Shown here in pieces: positions 55,293 to 64,000 of a stretch of 64,000 nucleotides of DNA. Origin of the DNA: Nosocomiicoccus massiliensis (GTDB taxonomy: Bacteria > Bacillota > Bacilli > Staphylococcales > Salinicoccaceae). The notes beneath the pieces were generated by a model. The model did no database searches. It saw only the letters and a program-made list of their open reading frames with translations, and had not been told where the DNA came from. Both the position numbers and the translations under genes were made by a program. Numbering within the stretch: position 1 is the first letter of the stretch; each line of letters begins with the position of its first letter. The DNA lies in NCBI RefSeq assembly GCF_002871345.2, contig NZ_CP136964.1, positions 744,001-808,000 of the forward strand. The letters are read 5' to 3'.

Positions 55293-56774
55293 ATGACACA
55301 AACGAACGAAAAGCCAGATTATCGTTTAATTATCATTTTAATTAGTGGTGCGTTTATCGCATTTTTATCAAATACATTTTTAAACGTCGCATTACCATCG
55401 ATTAAAAATGACTTTGGCATTTCAACGAGTAGCGTTCAGTGGGTATCGACGTCTTATATGCTCGTTGCTGGAATCATCATTCCGATGACAGCTTACTTTA
55501 TGAACCGCTTTAGCGCGAAGAAAATATTTTTAAGTTCAATGGGATTATTTTTAATCGGGACTTCACTTGCAGGATTTTCAGTGACATTTCCGATGCTCAT
55601 CGCAGGACGTATGATCCAAGCGACAGGTTCTTCAATACTCATGCCGCTTCTAATGAATACTTTAATTAGAAGTTACCCACCTGAAAAACGTGGAACAGCT
55701 ATGGGGATGTTCAGTTTAGTCATGTTCTTCGCCCCTGCAATTGGTCCGACGCTATCAGGTGTCATCATTCAACGTTATGACTGGCATGTTTTATTTTTAA
55801 TGATGATACCGATCTTAATCTTACTTTTAATTTCTGGTTATGTTTTACTACCTAACGTTTTACTAAATAAAAAAGCTGTCATGGACGTTCCATCCGTTAT
55901 TATGTCAACGATAGGATTCGGTGCATTATTATATGGACTTGTATCTGCTGGAGACCATAAATTACTTTCTATTCAAACATTTGGTCCAATTATCATTGGT
56001 GTTGTTGTCATTTACTTTTACGTGATGCGACAAATGAAATTAGACGTTCCGATGTTAAACTTTAGAGTATATAAATATCGTATGTATTTACTCGGAACGA
56101 TCATTAGTGCTGCAACGAATATGGGACTATTTGCAGGTATGATTTTAGTCCCAATCTTTTTACAAGATATACAACATCGTTCGCCACTTGAAACAGGGTT
56201 ACTCATGTTACCCGGTGCGTTAATTTTAGGACTTCTGTCCCCTGTATCTGGTAAATTATTTGATATGTATGGCCCTAAAGGAATGGCAATTATCGGTCTT
56301 ACACTTGCGACTGTAACAACAGCGTTTTTAGGTCGACTTACAATAGATACTAGTTTTTCATACATTTTAACGATTTACGTCATTCGTGCGTTTGGTATGA
56401 CTCTCGTTAACACACCAGTTATGACAAATGGTATGAACGACTTGCCACGTGATTTAACCCCAGATGGATCTTCTCTAAACTCTATGCAAAACCAAGTATC
56501 TGGAGCTGTTGGTATCGCCTTACTTATTTCCATCATGCAAGGATACGTTAATTTTAATTTAAATAAACTAGACGTTGTGACACCTGAAATTGAAAACCAA
56601 ATTACAATTGAGGGCATTAACTTAGCATTTAACGTCGGTGCTGTATTTATGGGAATAGGGCTCATCACTGCGTTTTTCTTAAAACGTGTGACGAGTGAAG
56701 ATATGATGAAAAACGCAACGTACGCTGCACGTCCTGTTGACGATGGACGAAAAAAAATCCGTAAAGAAGATTAA
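55293..56774 (+). CDS. DHA2-family (14-TMS) drug efflux MFS transporter
   Basis: 493 aa. Motif D1/helix 1 SNTFLNVALPSIKNDFGIS, WVSTSYMLVAGIIIPMTAYF, motif C-like GPTLSGVIIQRYDWHVLF and a long C-terminal half identify the EmrB/QacA/LmrB group. LmrB-like pumps export lincosamides and dyes. GGAGGGG precedes the ATG. No regulator adjoins. Its 3' end is part of the terminator shared with pepT. Confidence 0.9.
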   Translation: MTQTNEKPDYRLIIILISGAFIAFLSNTFLNVALPSIKNDFGISTSSVQWVSTSYMLVAGIIIPMTAYFMNRFSAKKIFLSSMGLFLIGTSLAGFSVTFPMLIAGRMIQATGSSILMPLLMNTLIRSYPPEKRGTAMGMFSLVMFFAPAIGPTLSGVIIQRYDWHVLFLMMIPILILLLISGYVLLPNVLLNKKAVMDVPSVIMSTIGFGALLYGLVSAGDHKLLSIQTFGPIIIGVVVIYFYVMRQMKLDVPMLNFRVYKYRMYLLGTIISAATNMGLFAGMILVPIFLQDIQHRSPLETGLLMLPGALILGLLSPVSGKLFDMYGPKGMAIIGLTLATVTTAFLGRLTIDTSFSYILTIYVIRAFGMTLVNTPVMTNGMNDLPRDLTPDGSSLNSMQNQVSGAVGIALLISIMQGYVNFNLNKLDVVTPEIENQITIEGINLAFNVGAVFMGIGLITAFFLKRVTSEDMMKNATYAARPVDDGRKKIRKED

Positions 56775-56796
56775 TCTTCTTTACGGATTTTTTATT
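56752..56796. terminator. Bidirectional terminator overlapping the exporter stop
   Basis: AAAAAATCCGTAAAGAAGATT pairs with AATCTTCTTTACGGATTTTTT (20-bp range stem). It spans the stop codon of the exporter and reaches the pepT stop. Confidence 0.9.
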
Positions 56797-58009
56797 TTTG
56801 GGCGATACGTTTAACAATTTCTATAATCGTTTCTGTCGCTTTTTCTAAATCATTGACTGACGTAAACTCGTATCTACCATGCATGTTTTCAGTTCCTGTG
56901 AAGATGTTTGGTGTTGGAAGTCCCATAAAAGATAGCTGAGAACCGTCTGTTCCGCCACGTACTGGTTGAATGACAGGCGAGATACCGAGTGATTTCATTG
57001 CTTCTTGAGCAATTTCTACGATATAAAACTTAGGCTCAATTTTCTCTTTCATATTGTAATATTGATCTTCTAGTTCTAATCTTACGTTTTGTGAGCCGTA
57101 CGTATCTTGATATTTCTCTACAATTTTCTTCATCGTTTCTTTTCGATTTTCAAAATTATCTCTATCAAAGTCACGAATAATATACTCTAATTCAGTTTCG
57201 TCTGTTGAACCGTTAATTGTGAGTAAATGGAAAAATCCTTCATACCCTTCACTACATTCTGGAGTATCTTCAGGGTCGAACTCTAAAGCAAATTTAGAAG
57301 CGATTGTTAAACTATTGATCATTTTATCTTTCGCAGTACCTGGGTGAATGTTTTTACCTTTAATAATTACTTTCGCACCTGCAGCGTTAAAGCTTTCGTA
57401 TTGAAGTTCACCAACTGGCCCACCGTCAATTGTATATGCAAAGTCTGCATTAAATTTCTCGACGTCAAACTTATGAGGTCCACGACCTATTTCTTCATCT
57501 GGCGTAAACGCGATACGGATATCACCGTGCTCGATATCGCTATTTAAAATCGCTTCAGCGGCAGTGACGATTGCAGTAATACCTGCTTTGTCGTCTCCTC
57601 CTAAAAGTGTTGTACCGTCTGTTGTAATAAGTGTATGACCAACATAATTGTTTAAGTTCGGAAACTCTTTTACAGTCATGACGATATCTTGTGATCTATT
57701 TAAAATGATGTCGCCACCTTTATACTGAACGACTTGTGGGTTAACGTTTGTTCCTGTAAAGTCTGTCGCTGTATCAACGTGTGCTAAAAAACCAACTGTT
57801 TCAGCATCGACATTACCAGGTATTGTTGCAAATAAATACCCATTATCGTCGAGAGTAATATCAGATAAACCAATTTCTTCTAACTCTTCTTTTAACATAT
57901 GTAAAAGATCCCACTGCTTACTCGTAGAAGGCGTCGTTTTACTTGAAGCGTCGGACTGAGTGTCTACTTTTGCATATCTAATGAGTCTTTCTGTAAGTTG
58001 TTCTTTCAT
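56792..58009 (-). CDS. pepT: Peptidase T (tripeptidase)
   Basis: 405 aa M20-family zinc aminotripeptidase. Metal and catalytic motifs: [42 protein letters not shown] and [24 protein letters not shown] near the end holds the last ligand. It degrades tripeptides in the cytosol. Complete length. Confidence 0.95.
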   Translation of the reverse strand: MKEQLTERLIRYAKVDTQSDASSKTTPSTSKQWDLLHMLKEELEEIGLSDITLDDNGYLFATIPGNVDAETVGFLAHVDTATDFTGTNVNPQVVQYKGGDIILNRSQDIVMTVKEFPNLNNYVGHTLITTDGTTLLGGDDKAGITAIVTAAEAILNSDIEHGDIRIAFTPDEEIGRGPHKFDVEKFNADFAYTIDGGPVGELQYESFNAAGAKVIIKGKNIHPGTAKDKMINSLTIASKFALEFDPEDTPECSEGYEGFFHLLTINGSTDETELEYIIRDFDRDNFENRKETMKKIVEKYQDTYGSQNVRLELEDQYYNMKEKIEPKFYIVEIAQEAMKSLGISPVIQPVRGGTDGSQLSFMGLPTPNIFTGTENMHGRYEFTSVNDLEKATETIIEIVKRIAQK

Positions 58010-58043
58010 AGTAATCTCCCTTATCCATGTAATTTATCGAAAA

Positions 58044-59105
58044 TTAAAATCCAGAATCACGTGTTAACTTATTTTTTTCGTTATATCTTTCAATACTTAA
58101 ACCGATTAATCGGTCGAGTAATTCACTATACGGTATACCGCTTTGTTCCATTAGTTTTGGATACATTGAAATCGATGTAAATCCAGGTAACGTGTTGACT
58201 TCGTTTACAATCACTTCTCCATCTTCAGTTAAAAATACGTCTACACGTGCATATCCTAAAGAGTCTAAAGTGCGGTAAGTATTTTCTGCGACTTCTTGAA
58301 TTTTTTTCGTTTCGTCCTCTGTCAGTTTAGCAGGAATGATTAGCGTCGCACCGTCATCTGTTAAGTATTTTGATTCGTAGTCATAAAAATCAACGTTTGA
58401 AACAATTTCACCTGGAATCGATACTATTAACTCGTCATTCCCGAGTACAGACACTTCGATTTCACGACCGATGATCGCTGTTTCAATGAGTACTTTATCG
58501 TCAAATTTAAATGCGTCGTTTAAAGCATGATTAAATTCGTCTTCATTCTCTACTTTACTCACACCGACTGAAGAACCTTGGTTCGCAGGTTTTATAAACA
58601 TCGGTAAACCGAGTGCTTCCTCAATTAAGTTAAAATCGACGACATCCTTTTCATAAGAATGAACGACGATTCCGTTTGCCACTTGAATATGATGGTAATC
58701 GAGTAACCTTTTTGTCACGTCTTTGTCCATAGCGACTGCGCTACCTTTCGTATCACAGCCGACATAAGCGACGTTCGCACATTCAAGTAATCCTTGAACG
58801 TTGCCATCTTCACCATATGTACCATGCAGTACTGAGAAGATTGAATCGAGTTGAATTTCACCAGATTCCGTCTCAAATTGATTACCCGGAATCACTTTCA
58901 TCGTTTCTTTTTCGTCGACTAATGTTAAGTCGATTTCTGTTAAATCTGTTGTAGTGACCCACTCGCCGGTTTTTAGTACGTGTATTAAACGAACGTTATA
59001 TTTATTTTTATCGAGTGCATCTAAAACACTCTTCGCTGAGCGAAGTGATACTTCATACTCCGTTGATTTTCCACCGTATATTAACCCAATGTTTAATTTA
59101 TTCAT
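58044..59105 (-). CDS. ddl: D-alanine-D-alanine ligase
   Basis: 353 aa ATP-grasp enzyme making the D-Ala-D-Ala of peptidoglycan. Motifs: IGLIYGGKSTEYEVSLRSA, HGTYGEDGNVQGLLE, FIKPANQGSSVGVSKV and EVNTLPGFTSISMYPKLMEQSGI (metal and nucleotide site). It has Y-type rather than F-type active-site surroundings visible as VHGTYGEDG. In Staphylococcus ddl adjoins murF; here it is beside pepT. Confidence 0.95.
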   Translation of the reverse strand: MNKLNIGLIYGGKSTEYEVSLRSAKSVLDALDKNKYNVRLIHVLKTGEWVTTTDLTEIDLTLVDEKETMKVIPGNQFETESGEIQLDSIFSVLHGTYGEDGNVQGLLECANVAYVGCDTKGSAVAMDKDVTKRLLDYHHIQVANGIVVHSYEKDVVDFNLIEEALGLPMFIKPANQGSSVGVSKVENEDEFNHALNDAFKFDDKVLIETAIIGREIEVSVLGNDELIVSIPGEIVSNVDFYDYESKYLTDDGATLIIPAKLTEDETKKIQEVAENTYRTLDSLGYARVDVFLTEDGEVIVNEVNTLPGFTSISMYPKLMEQSGIPYSELLDRLIGLSIERYNEKNKLTRDSGF

Positions 59106-59232
59106 ATGATTCGTCCTTTTTTATAAATTCGTTTTTATTTTATCATATTCATTATTTATAAATCATTCTTTTTAAGTGTCGTAATTTTATTATGTTATAA
59201 TTTTGATAATCTTATTTAAGGGCTGGTGCTAT

Positions 59233-60948
59233 ATGAAGCGATTCTTTTCATATTATAAACCGTACAAGACGCTGTTTATGATTGATTTTTCATCAGCAGT
59301 GTTTGTCGGATTATTAGAGTTACTTTTCCCACTCATCGTCAGTGGTTTTATAGATAATTTACTGCCGACAGGTAACTTTAAAATTATATTACTCGCAACA
59401 GTTGGATTACTCGCTGTATACATACTCAATACGTTTTTACAGTATGTCGTGACGTATTACGGACATCTACTCGGTACAAATATTGAACGAGATATCCGTA
59501 ACGACTTATATAGTCACATTCAATATTTATCGTACCGATATTTTGACAATACAAAAACAGGTAAGTTGTTAACACGTTTAACAAACGACCTCATGAATAT
59601 CGGTGAGATGGCACACCACGGGCCAGAAGACTTATTTATTGCCGTGATGACACTACTCGGTGCATTTGGAATTATGTTCTGGATTAACCCTGAACTTGCT
59701 GTCATTTCATTTGTGATCGTACCGCTGATTTTAATCATCGCTATTTATTTCAACAAAAAGATGACAGTTGCGTTTAGAGAATTATTCGGACGTGTCTCTG
59801 AATTCAACCATTTAATTGAAGATAAAATCGGTGGAATTCGCCTCGTTCAAGCATTCGCTCGTGAGGAAGATGAAATTAAAGCATTTAAAGCAATTAACTC
59901 ACGCTTTAGAGCGACAAAACTTAAAGCATATAAAATCATGGCGTTAAACAACTCAATTTCATATATGCTCATGCGTTTTGTGACAGTATTCATCTTAATT
60001 GCGGGTGCGTACTTCGTATTAAACGATAAAATCTCTTACGGGGATTTCGCTGCGTTTATTTTAATTTCAAATATATTATTTAAACCACTCGAAAAAATTA
60101 ACGCCGTCATCGAATTATATCCAAATGGTATTGCTGGATTTAAACACTTTACTGAGACGATGGCCGTCGAATCAGAAATTAAAGAAGTTGAAAATCCAAT
60201 AGCGATTGAAAATCCTAAAGGCGAAATCGTCTACCAAAACGTCTCATTCTCATATGAGGATAAAAAAATCTTAAACGACTTATCGTTTAACGTAACTCCT
60301 GGAGAAACTGTCGCACTTGTCGGGCCAAGTGGTGCGGGTAAGACGACGATCACGAGTTTACTTCCGAGATTTTATGAAGTATCTGACGGTGCAATTACGA
60401 TAGACGGCACGAACATTAAGGAATACTCATTAAAATCACTTAGAGAAAATATCGGTATCGTTCAACAAGATGTATTTCTATTCTCAGGAACGTTAAGAGA
60501 AAACGTCGCATATGGTAAACCTGATGCGACCGATGAAGAAATATACGATGCGCTTGAAAAAGCACAGTTAAAAGATCTTGTCGATAGTTATGTTAAAGGC
60601 TTAGACACAGTCGTCGGTGAACGCGGCGTGAAATTATCTGGTGGTCAAAAACAAAGAATTTCGATTGCACGTATGTTCTTAAAAAATCCACCGATTCTAA
60701 TACTAGACGAAGCGACAAGTGCATTAGATACTGAAACAGAGCGAGAAATACAATCCGCGTTAAACCGACTCGCAGTCGGTCGTACGACACTTGTTATCGC
60801 TCATCGACTTGCGACAATTAAAAACGCAGATCGTATTTTAGTTGTGACACCAAACGGTATTGAAGAATCCGGATCACACGAAGAATTACTAGAAAATAGC
60901 GAAGGTCTTTACCGAGCGTTACACGATGCACAATTTGCAGCATTATAA
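59233..60948 (+). CDS. ABC exporter half-transporter, homodimer type
   Basis: 571 aa: six helices and one ATPase with all catalytic elements in one chain (Walker A GPSGAGKTTI, signature LSGGQKQRISIARM, Walker B ILILDEATSALD, H-loop IAHRLATI). This suits a homodimeric MsbA/Sav1866/LmrA-like pump for lipids or drugs. The ATG at 59233 follows GGGCTGGTG; an earlier in-frame ATT/TTG extension is unlikely. Unpaired, unlike the pair at 46162-49624. Confidence 0.9.
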   Translation: MKRFFSYYKPYKTLFMIDFSSAVFVGLLELLFPLIVSGFIDNLLPTGNFKIILLATVGLLAVYILNTFLQYVVTYYGHLLGTNIERDIRNDLYSHIQYLSYRYFDNTKTGKLLTRLTNDLMNIGEMAHHGPEDLFIAVMTLLGAFGIMFWINPELAVISFVIVPLILIIAIYFNKKMTVAFRELFGRVSEFNHLIEDKIGGIRLVQAFAREEDEIKAFKAINSRFRATKLKAYKIMALNNSISYMLMRFVTVFILIAGAYFVLNDKISYGDFAAFILISNILFKPLEKINAVIELYPNGIAGFKHFTETMAVESEIKEVENPIAIENPKGEIVYQNVSFSYEDKKILNDLSFNVTPGETVALVGPSGAGKTTITSLLPRFYEVSDGAITIDGTNIKEYSLKSLRENIGIVQQDVFLFSGTLRENVAYGKPDATDEEIYDALEKAQLKDLVDSYVKGLDTVVGERGVKLSGGQKQRISIARMFLKNPPILILDEATSALDTETEREIQSALNRLAVGRTTLVIAHRLATIKNADRILVVTPNGIEESGSHEELLENSEGLYRALHDAQFAAL

Positions 60949-60953
60949 ACACA

Positions 60954-60995
60954 AAATAACCATCCTTTTTAATATAAAAGGATAGTTATTTTTAT
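60954..60995. terminator. Terminator between ABC exporter and nitroreductase genes
   Basis: AAAATAACCATCCTTTT / AAAAGGATAGTTATTTT stem with one mismatch, T-rich on both sides. Confidence 0.85.
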
Positions 60996-61561
60996 AGCCA
61001 AATTGTTTTTTCTTGTTTATCAGTACGTTTTCTAAGAAGTTCTTTTGCGTTGTCGTTTTCTCCAAAGAAAATTGCCCCTACAACTTCTTCGTCTTCTTCA
61101 ATGCCTAGTGCTGATTTTACTTCTGTAGCATTATAAACTGGGCCAGTCTTCCAAATAGAATCGATACCCATACTTGTCGCTTGAATAAGCATATTTTGAA
61201 TTGCTGCACCGACTGCTAAAATATCTTCTTCGTATTTACCGCGTGTCTTATTTTTATTTTTACTATAGACCGCTAAGATAACAGTTGGAGCAACCATCGT
61301 TTTACTGATCATTTTAACTTTCATACGCTCAAATTCTTCTTCACTAATGTCACGGTTTTTTTGGAATTCCATCGCCGCATCATAAAACTGCTGCATATTT
61401 TCTCCTTGCATAACAAAGAACTTCCAAGGTTCAGTAATGTGATGGTTCGGCGCTTGGATTGCCGCTTCTATAATCGTTTCAACCGCTTCTTTAGAAATCG
61501 GTTCTGTCTTCTTAAATATCTTCGTACTTTTTCTATTTAAAATTGGTTCAATTACGCTCAT
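60992..61561 (-). CDS. Nitroreductase-family flavoprotein
   Basis: 189 aa. RKSTKIFKKTEPISKEAVETIIEAA start, APNHHITEPWKFFVM (FMN contacts), DILAVGAAIQNMLIQATSMGIDSIWKTG and GAIFFGEN are typical of NfsA/YdjA-type FMN nitroreductases. It probably uses NAD(P)H; substrate unknown. Twelve bases downstream of the MalK-like ATPase gene, so likely co-transcribed. Confidence 0.88.
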   Translation of the reverse strand: MSVIEPILNRKSTKIFKKTEPISKEAVETIIEAAIQAPNHHITEPWKFFVMQGENMQQFYDAAMEFQKNRDISEEEFERMKVKMISKTMVAPTVILAVYSKNKNKTRGKYEEDILAVGAAIQNMLIQATSMGIDSIWKTGPVYNATEVKSALGIEEDEEVVGAIFFGENDNAKELLRKRTDKQEKTIWL

Positions 61562-61573
61562 TGGCCATTCTCC

Positions 61574-62515
61574 TTATTGAAATTCGTGTAGTGATTTAAA
61601 TTGTATTTGAATATCGTCGTGAACACTTACGTTCTCGTCTCTCGTTAGTAATACCATCGGTTGGTCCCGATATGTAAATGAAACAAACGCGTCCCCTCCG
61701 ACGATTTCAACATCGTCGACGGTTACTGGAATTCCATCGTCAACGATTTTAATATCTTCTCGTCTAACAGCGAATAATTTACCGTCGCCTGTAAAAACGT
61801 TCATCGGGTACGTTCCGAAAAACTGCGCGACGAACGGATTATTTGGATGATGATACACTTTAGAAACGTCACTAAATTGCTCGACTTCACCGTCTTTTAA
61901 AACGAGTATTTTATCGCCTAATTTCATCGCCTCGTTATGATCATGCGTGATATATATAATCGTCTTCTCTTCTTCAGTTTTAATGCGTAAAATTAAGTCA
62001 GTAATTTCGCGTTTTAAACTCGTGTCAAGGCTAGCGAGTGGTTCATCCATTAATATAATATCTGCATTTGTCGCGAGACTTCTAGCGAGCGCGACACGCT
62101 GGCGTTCACCGCCTGACAATTCGTTCGGAAGTTTTTCTAAATGTCGTTTAATACCAAGTTCAGTCGCAATCGTTTCAACGTGAGTTCTGAGCACCTCTTT
62201 ACTCATACTTTTCTTTATACTAAACTCGATATTTTGTTTCACTGTTAAATGCGGGTACAGTGCAAGGTTTTGAAACACAAATGTTAAATTACGGTCCTTC
62301 GGTTTAGCATCGGTCATTCTTTGACCATCGATATACACTTCACCATGTGACGGTTCAAGGAGTCCAGCAATTATGCGTAAAATTGTACTTTTGCCTGATC
62401 CTGACGGACCGACAATTGCCAAACATTCTCCTTCTTTTATATTTATATTTACGTTTCGTAATGCACTCATATCTCCGAAATGCTTACTCACTTGAGTTAG
62501 TTGTACTTTATCCAT
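61574..62515 (-). CDS. ABC transporter ATP-binding protein, MalK/MsmK-like
   Basis: 313 aa: ATPase domain with Walker A GPSGSGKSTI, Q-loop VFQNLALYPHLT, signature LSGGERQRVALARSL and Walker B IILMDEPLASLD, and a C-terminal OB-type regulatory domain (FGTYPMNVFTGDGKLFAVRRED). No permease genes are next to it. Lone MsmK-like ATPases serve several sugar importers. The ATG at 62515 matches the family start. Confidence 0.9.
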   Translation of the reverse strand: MDKVQLTQVSKHFGDMSALRNVNINIKEGECLAIVGPSGSGKSTILRIIAGLLEPSHGEVYIDGQRMTDAKPKDRNLTFVFQNLALYPHLTVKQNIEFSIKKSMSKEVLRTHVETIATELGIKRHLEKLPNELSGGERQRVALARSLATNADIILMDEPLASLDTSLKREITDLILRIKTEEEKTIIYITHDHNEAMKLGDKILVLKDGEVEQFSDVSKVYHHPNNPFVAQFFGTYPMNVFTGDGKLFAVRREDIKIVDDGIPVTVDDVEIVGGDAFVSFTYRDQPMVLLTRDENVSVHDDIQIQFKSLHEFQ

Positions 62516-62625
62516 AATTATATTATACATAAATTGCTTACATATTGAACTAAATCGAGAAATCTAGCATAATATAGATGATGAGCGATTATGCTTAATA
62601 TTATTTTAGGAGTGGGAATTCATAC

Positions 62626-63510
62626 ATGTCACATTTAGACAAAGTTAAAAACGGTAATGGATTTATTGCAGCGTTAGACCAAAGTGGAGGTTCAACACCT
62701 AAAGCTTTACGTTTATACGGTATCGCTGAAGATAGCTACGATACTGAAGAGGAAATGTTCGATCTTGTACACCAAATGCGTACACGTATCGTTACGTCAC
62801 CAGCATTTACTAGCGACAAAATCTTAGGTGCAATTCTTTTCGAACAAACGATGGAAAGTAAAGTTGACGGTAAATACACTGCGGAATACTTAAGAGACAA
62901 AGGTATCGCGCCATTCTTAAAAGTAGATAAAGGACTTGCTGATGAAGAAAACGGCGTTCAATTAATGAAACCAATGCCTGAACTTGATGAGTTATTAGAC
63001 CGTGCAAACGAACACGGCATCTTCGGTACAAAAATGCGTTCAGTAATCCACGAAGCAAACGAAGGTCCGATTAAAGAAGTTGTAGAGCAACAATTCGAAA
63101 TCGGTAAGAAAATCTTAGCTAAAGGGTTAGTACCGATCATCGAGCCTGAAGTTGACATCAACTCTAAAGACAAAGAAAAAATCGAGGACATTTTAAAAGT
63201 AGCGATTTTAGAAGAGCTAGATAAGTTAGAAGAAGGACAAGACGTCATGCTTAAACTGACAATTCCTTCGGTAAGAAATAACTTCAAAGAATTAGTCGAC
63301 CACAAACGCGTCATTCGTGTCGTTGCATTATCAGGTGGATATAGCCGTGCAACAGCAAACGAACTATTAAAAGAAAACGAAGGAATCATCGCGAGTTTCT
63401 CACGCGGGTTAACAGAAGGATTATCAGTCGATCAAACTGATGAAGAATTCAACAACCTACTCGCTGATTCAGTAGAAAAAATCTACGACGCTTCAGTTAA
63501 CAAGAAATAA
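62626..63510 (+). CDS. fda: Class I fructose-bisphosphate aldolase
   Basis: 294 aa, the staphylococcal-type class I aldolase. [20 protein letters not shown] is the diagnostic N-terminus; the Schiff-base Lys is in the VMLKLTIPS segment, with the PIIEPEVDI glutamates nearby and [15 protein letters not shown] near the end. AGGAGTGGG precedes the ATG. It cleaves fructose-1,6-bisphosphate without a metal. Confidence 0.96.
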   Translation: MSHLDKVKNGNGFIAALDQSGGSTPKALRLYGIAEDSYDTEEEMFDLVHQMRTRIVTSPAFTSDKILGAILFEQTMESKVDGKYTAEYLRDKGIAPFLKVDKGLADEENGVQLMKPMPELDELLDRANEHGIFGTKMRSVIHEANEGPIKEVVEQQFEIGKKILAKGLVPIIEPEVDINSKDKEKIEDILKVAILEELDKLEEGQDVMLKLTIPSVRNNFKELVDHKRVIRVVALSGGYSRATANELLKENEGIIASFSRGLTEGLSVDQTDEEFNNLLADSVEKIYDASVNKK

Positions 63511-63521
63511 TTAAAGATGAT

Positions 63522-63556
63522 AAAACCGAAATTCTAATCGAATTTCGGTTTTTTCT
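63522..63556 (+). terminator. fda terminator
   Basis: AAACCGAAATT / AATTTCGGTTT 11-bp stem followed by TTTTTCTATTTTT. Confidence 0.9.
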
Positions 63557-63622
63557 ATTTTTCAGGGTGTTTCATCGGTTCGATTGGTTAGATTTAGCTG
63601 CGTGGTGAGTTGGTATGGTGGA

Positions 63623-63866
63623 ATCGTCGGTGAAAGTTGAATCTCGACGATGATTCTGGCGAATCGTCGGTGAATTCGATTCCCCACCGACGCTAACAGG
63701 ACTTTCGTCGGCGAAATTTCTATTCGCCGACGGGAATCATCGAATCGTCGGTGAAATTCGCGATTTCTCATTTTTCGCCGACGATACTGCATTTTGCGTC
63801 GGTGTACCAAAAACTCGCCGACGATAACCCTCACAGCGACGGTGAGTTTTTCATCTCGCCGACGAT
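63623..63866. repeat. GC-rich array of alternating inverted 12-bp units
   Basis: Consensus unit ATCGTCGGYGAA. Direct units start at 63623, 63663, 63704, 63744, 63795 and 63835; inverted units at 63682, 63723, 63774, 63814 and 63855, with a degenerate inverted unit at about 63643. Orientation alternates throughout and starts are spaced 19-22 bp except one 30-bp step. Adjacent units can pair into successive hairpins. The GC content is well above the surroundings. Function unknown; comparable in kind, not sequence, to STAR or REP elements. Confidence 0.85.
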
Positions 63867-63893
63867 TCGAGAAAAAGTAGATAAAGAACTCAT
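63831..63893 (-). CDS. Possible 20-aa peptide reading into the array
   Basis: ATG at 63893 with AGGAG six bases upstream on the minus strand; the frame MSSLSTFSRIVGEMKNSPSL ends at TGA inside the array. The ribosome site is good, but the length and overlap with repeats leave it doubtful. The remaining 107 bases to the end of the window are AT-rich with no gene seen. Confidence 0.25.
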   Translation of the reverse strand: MSSLSTFSRIVGEMKNSPSL

Positions 63894-64000
63894 ACACCTC
63901 TCCTAAAAATTATTTAAAAAGTTTATAAAATCAAATATATGTGTTTTTAGAAAATATTTTTAACGAATTTTATTTATTAAACTTATTATAATTTAATTTT

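Noticed and set aside
63623..63866. CRISPR array
   Set aside because: Units alternate in orientation, are only 12 bp, the intervening DNA is about 8 bp, and no cas genes are present.
63562..63897. 111-codon minus-strand open frame across the GC-rich array
   Set aside because: Its arginine-rich sequence is produced by the repeat units (CGTCGG read in frame), and its GTG start touches the ribosome site. It looks like a by-product of the array.

Overview
The window is AT-rich DNA of a low-GC Gram-positive coccus. The core gene order (pncB-nadE, purB, pcrB-pcrA-ligA-camS, gatC-gatA-gatB, dgkB beside an rlmD-type gene, then ppaC) is the one known from Staphylococcaceae. FolD, class I fda, a YitT protein and CamS fit the same family. 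The many loci without a close Staphylococcus counterpart suggest a sister genus (Nosocomiicoccus or Jeotgalicoccus-like), but genus cannot be settled from the sequence alone.

Region 1 (1-13150) is a mobile-element graveyard lying against the 3' end of rlmD. It holds a resolvase-like protein lacking the usual active-site residues and a prophage terminase fused to the tail of a large serine recombinase. It also holds an erm resistance locus with two leader peptides whose attenuator is split by an IS30-family element. A gamma-glutamylcyclotransferase-like gene without a normal start codon, an rlmD 3'-end fragment, a TetR-controlled paired SMR efflux operon and an IS4Bsu1-like element follow. The region ends with an operon of three serine-recombinase genes (one decayed) headed by a small SHOCT-like protein.

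Region 2 (13169-35700) is mostly core genome: two RlmD-type rRNA methyltransferases flanking an AbiE-type toxin-antitoxin pair with a broken antitoxin gene, diacylglycerol kinase, GatCAB, CamS, LigA, PcrA, PcrB, PurB, NAD salvage (PncB, NadE), an MFS gene cut by one stop codon, and Mn-dependent pyrophosphatase.

Region 3 (35754-37164) is a second copy of the same IS30-family element in inverted orientation. Each copy has its own 13-bp target duplication.

Region 4 (37200-64000) carries small unknown genes, folD, a zinc-starvation pair (zinc-independent L33 and a Zur-box-controlled zinc-binding lipoprotein), Nudix, M23 peptidase, a siderophore-type binding lipoprotein, VanZ, an ArsR-MFS efflux module with twin operators, a heterodimeric ABC exporter, nagB, an NRAMP-like transporter, YitT, a DHA2 efflux pump, pepT, ddl, a homodimer-type ABC exporter, a nitroreductase, a lone MalK-like ATPase and fda. 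After fda lies a GC-rich array of about twelve 12-bp units in alternating orientation with a roughly 20-bp period. It is the most unexplained structure in the window.

Several otherwise intact genes carry single stop codons that look like C-to-T changes, and two lack a standard start codon.
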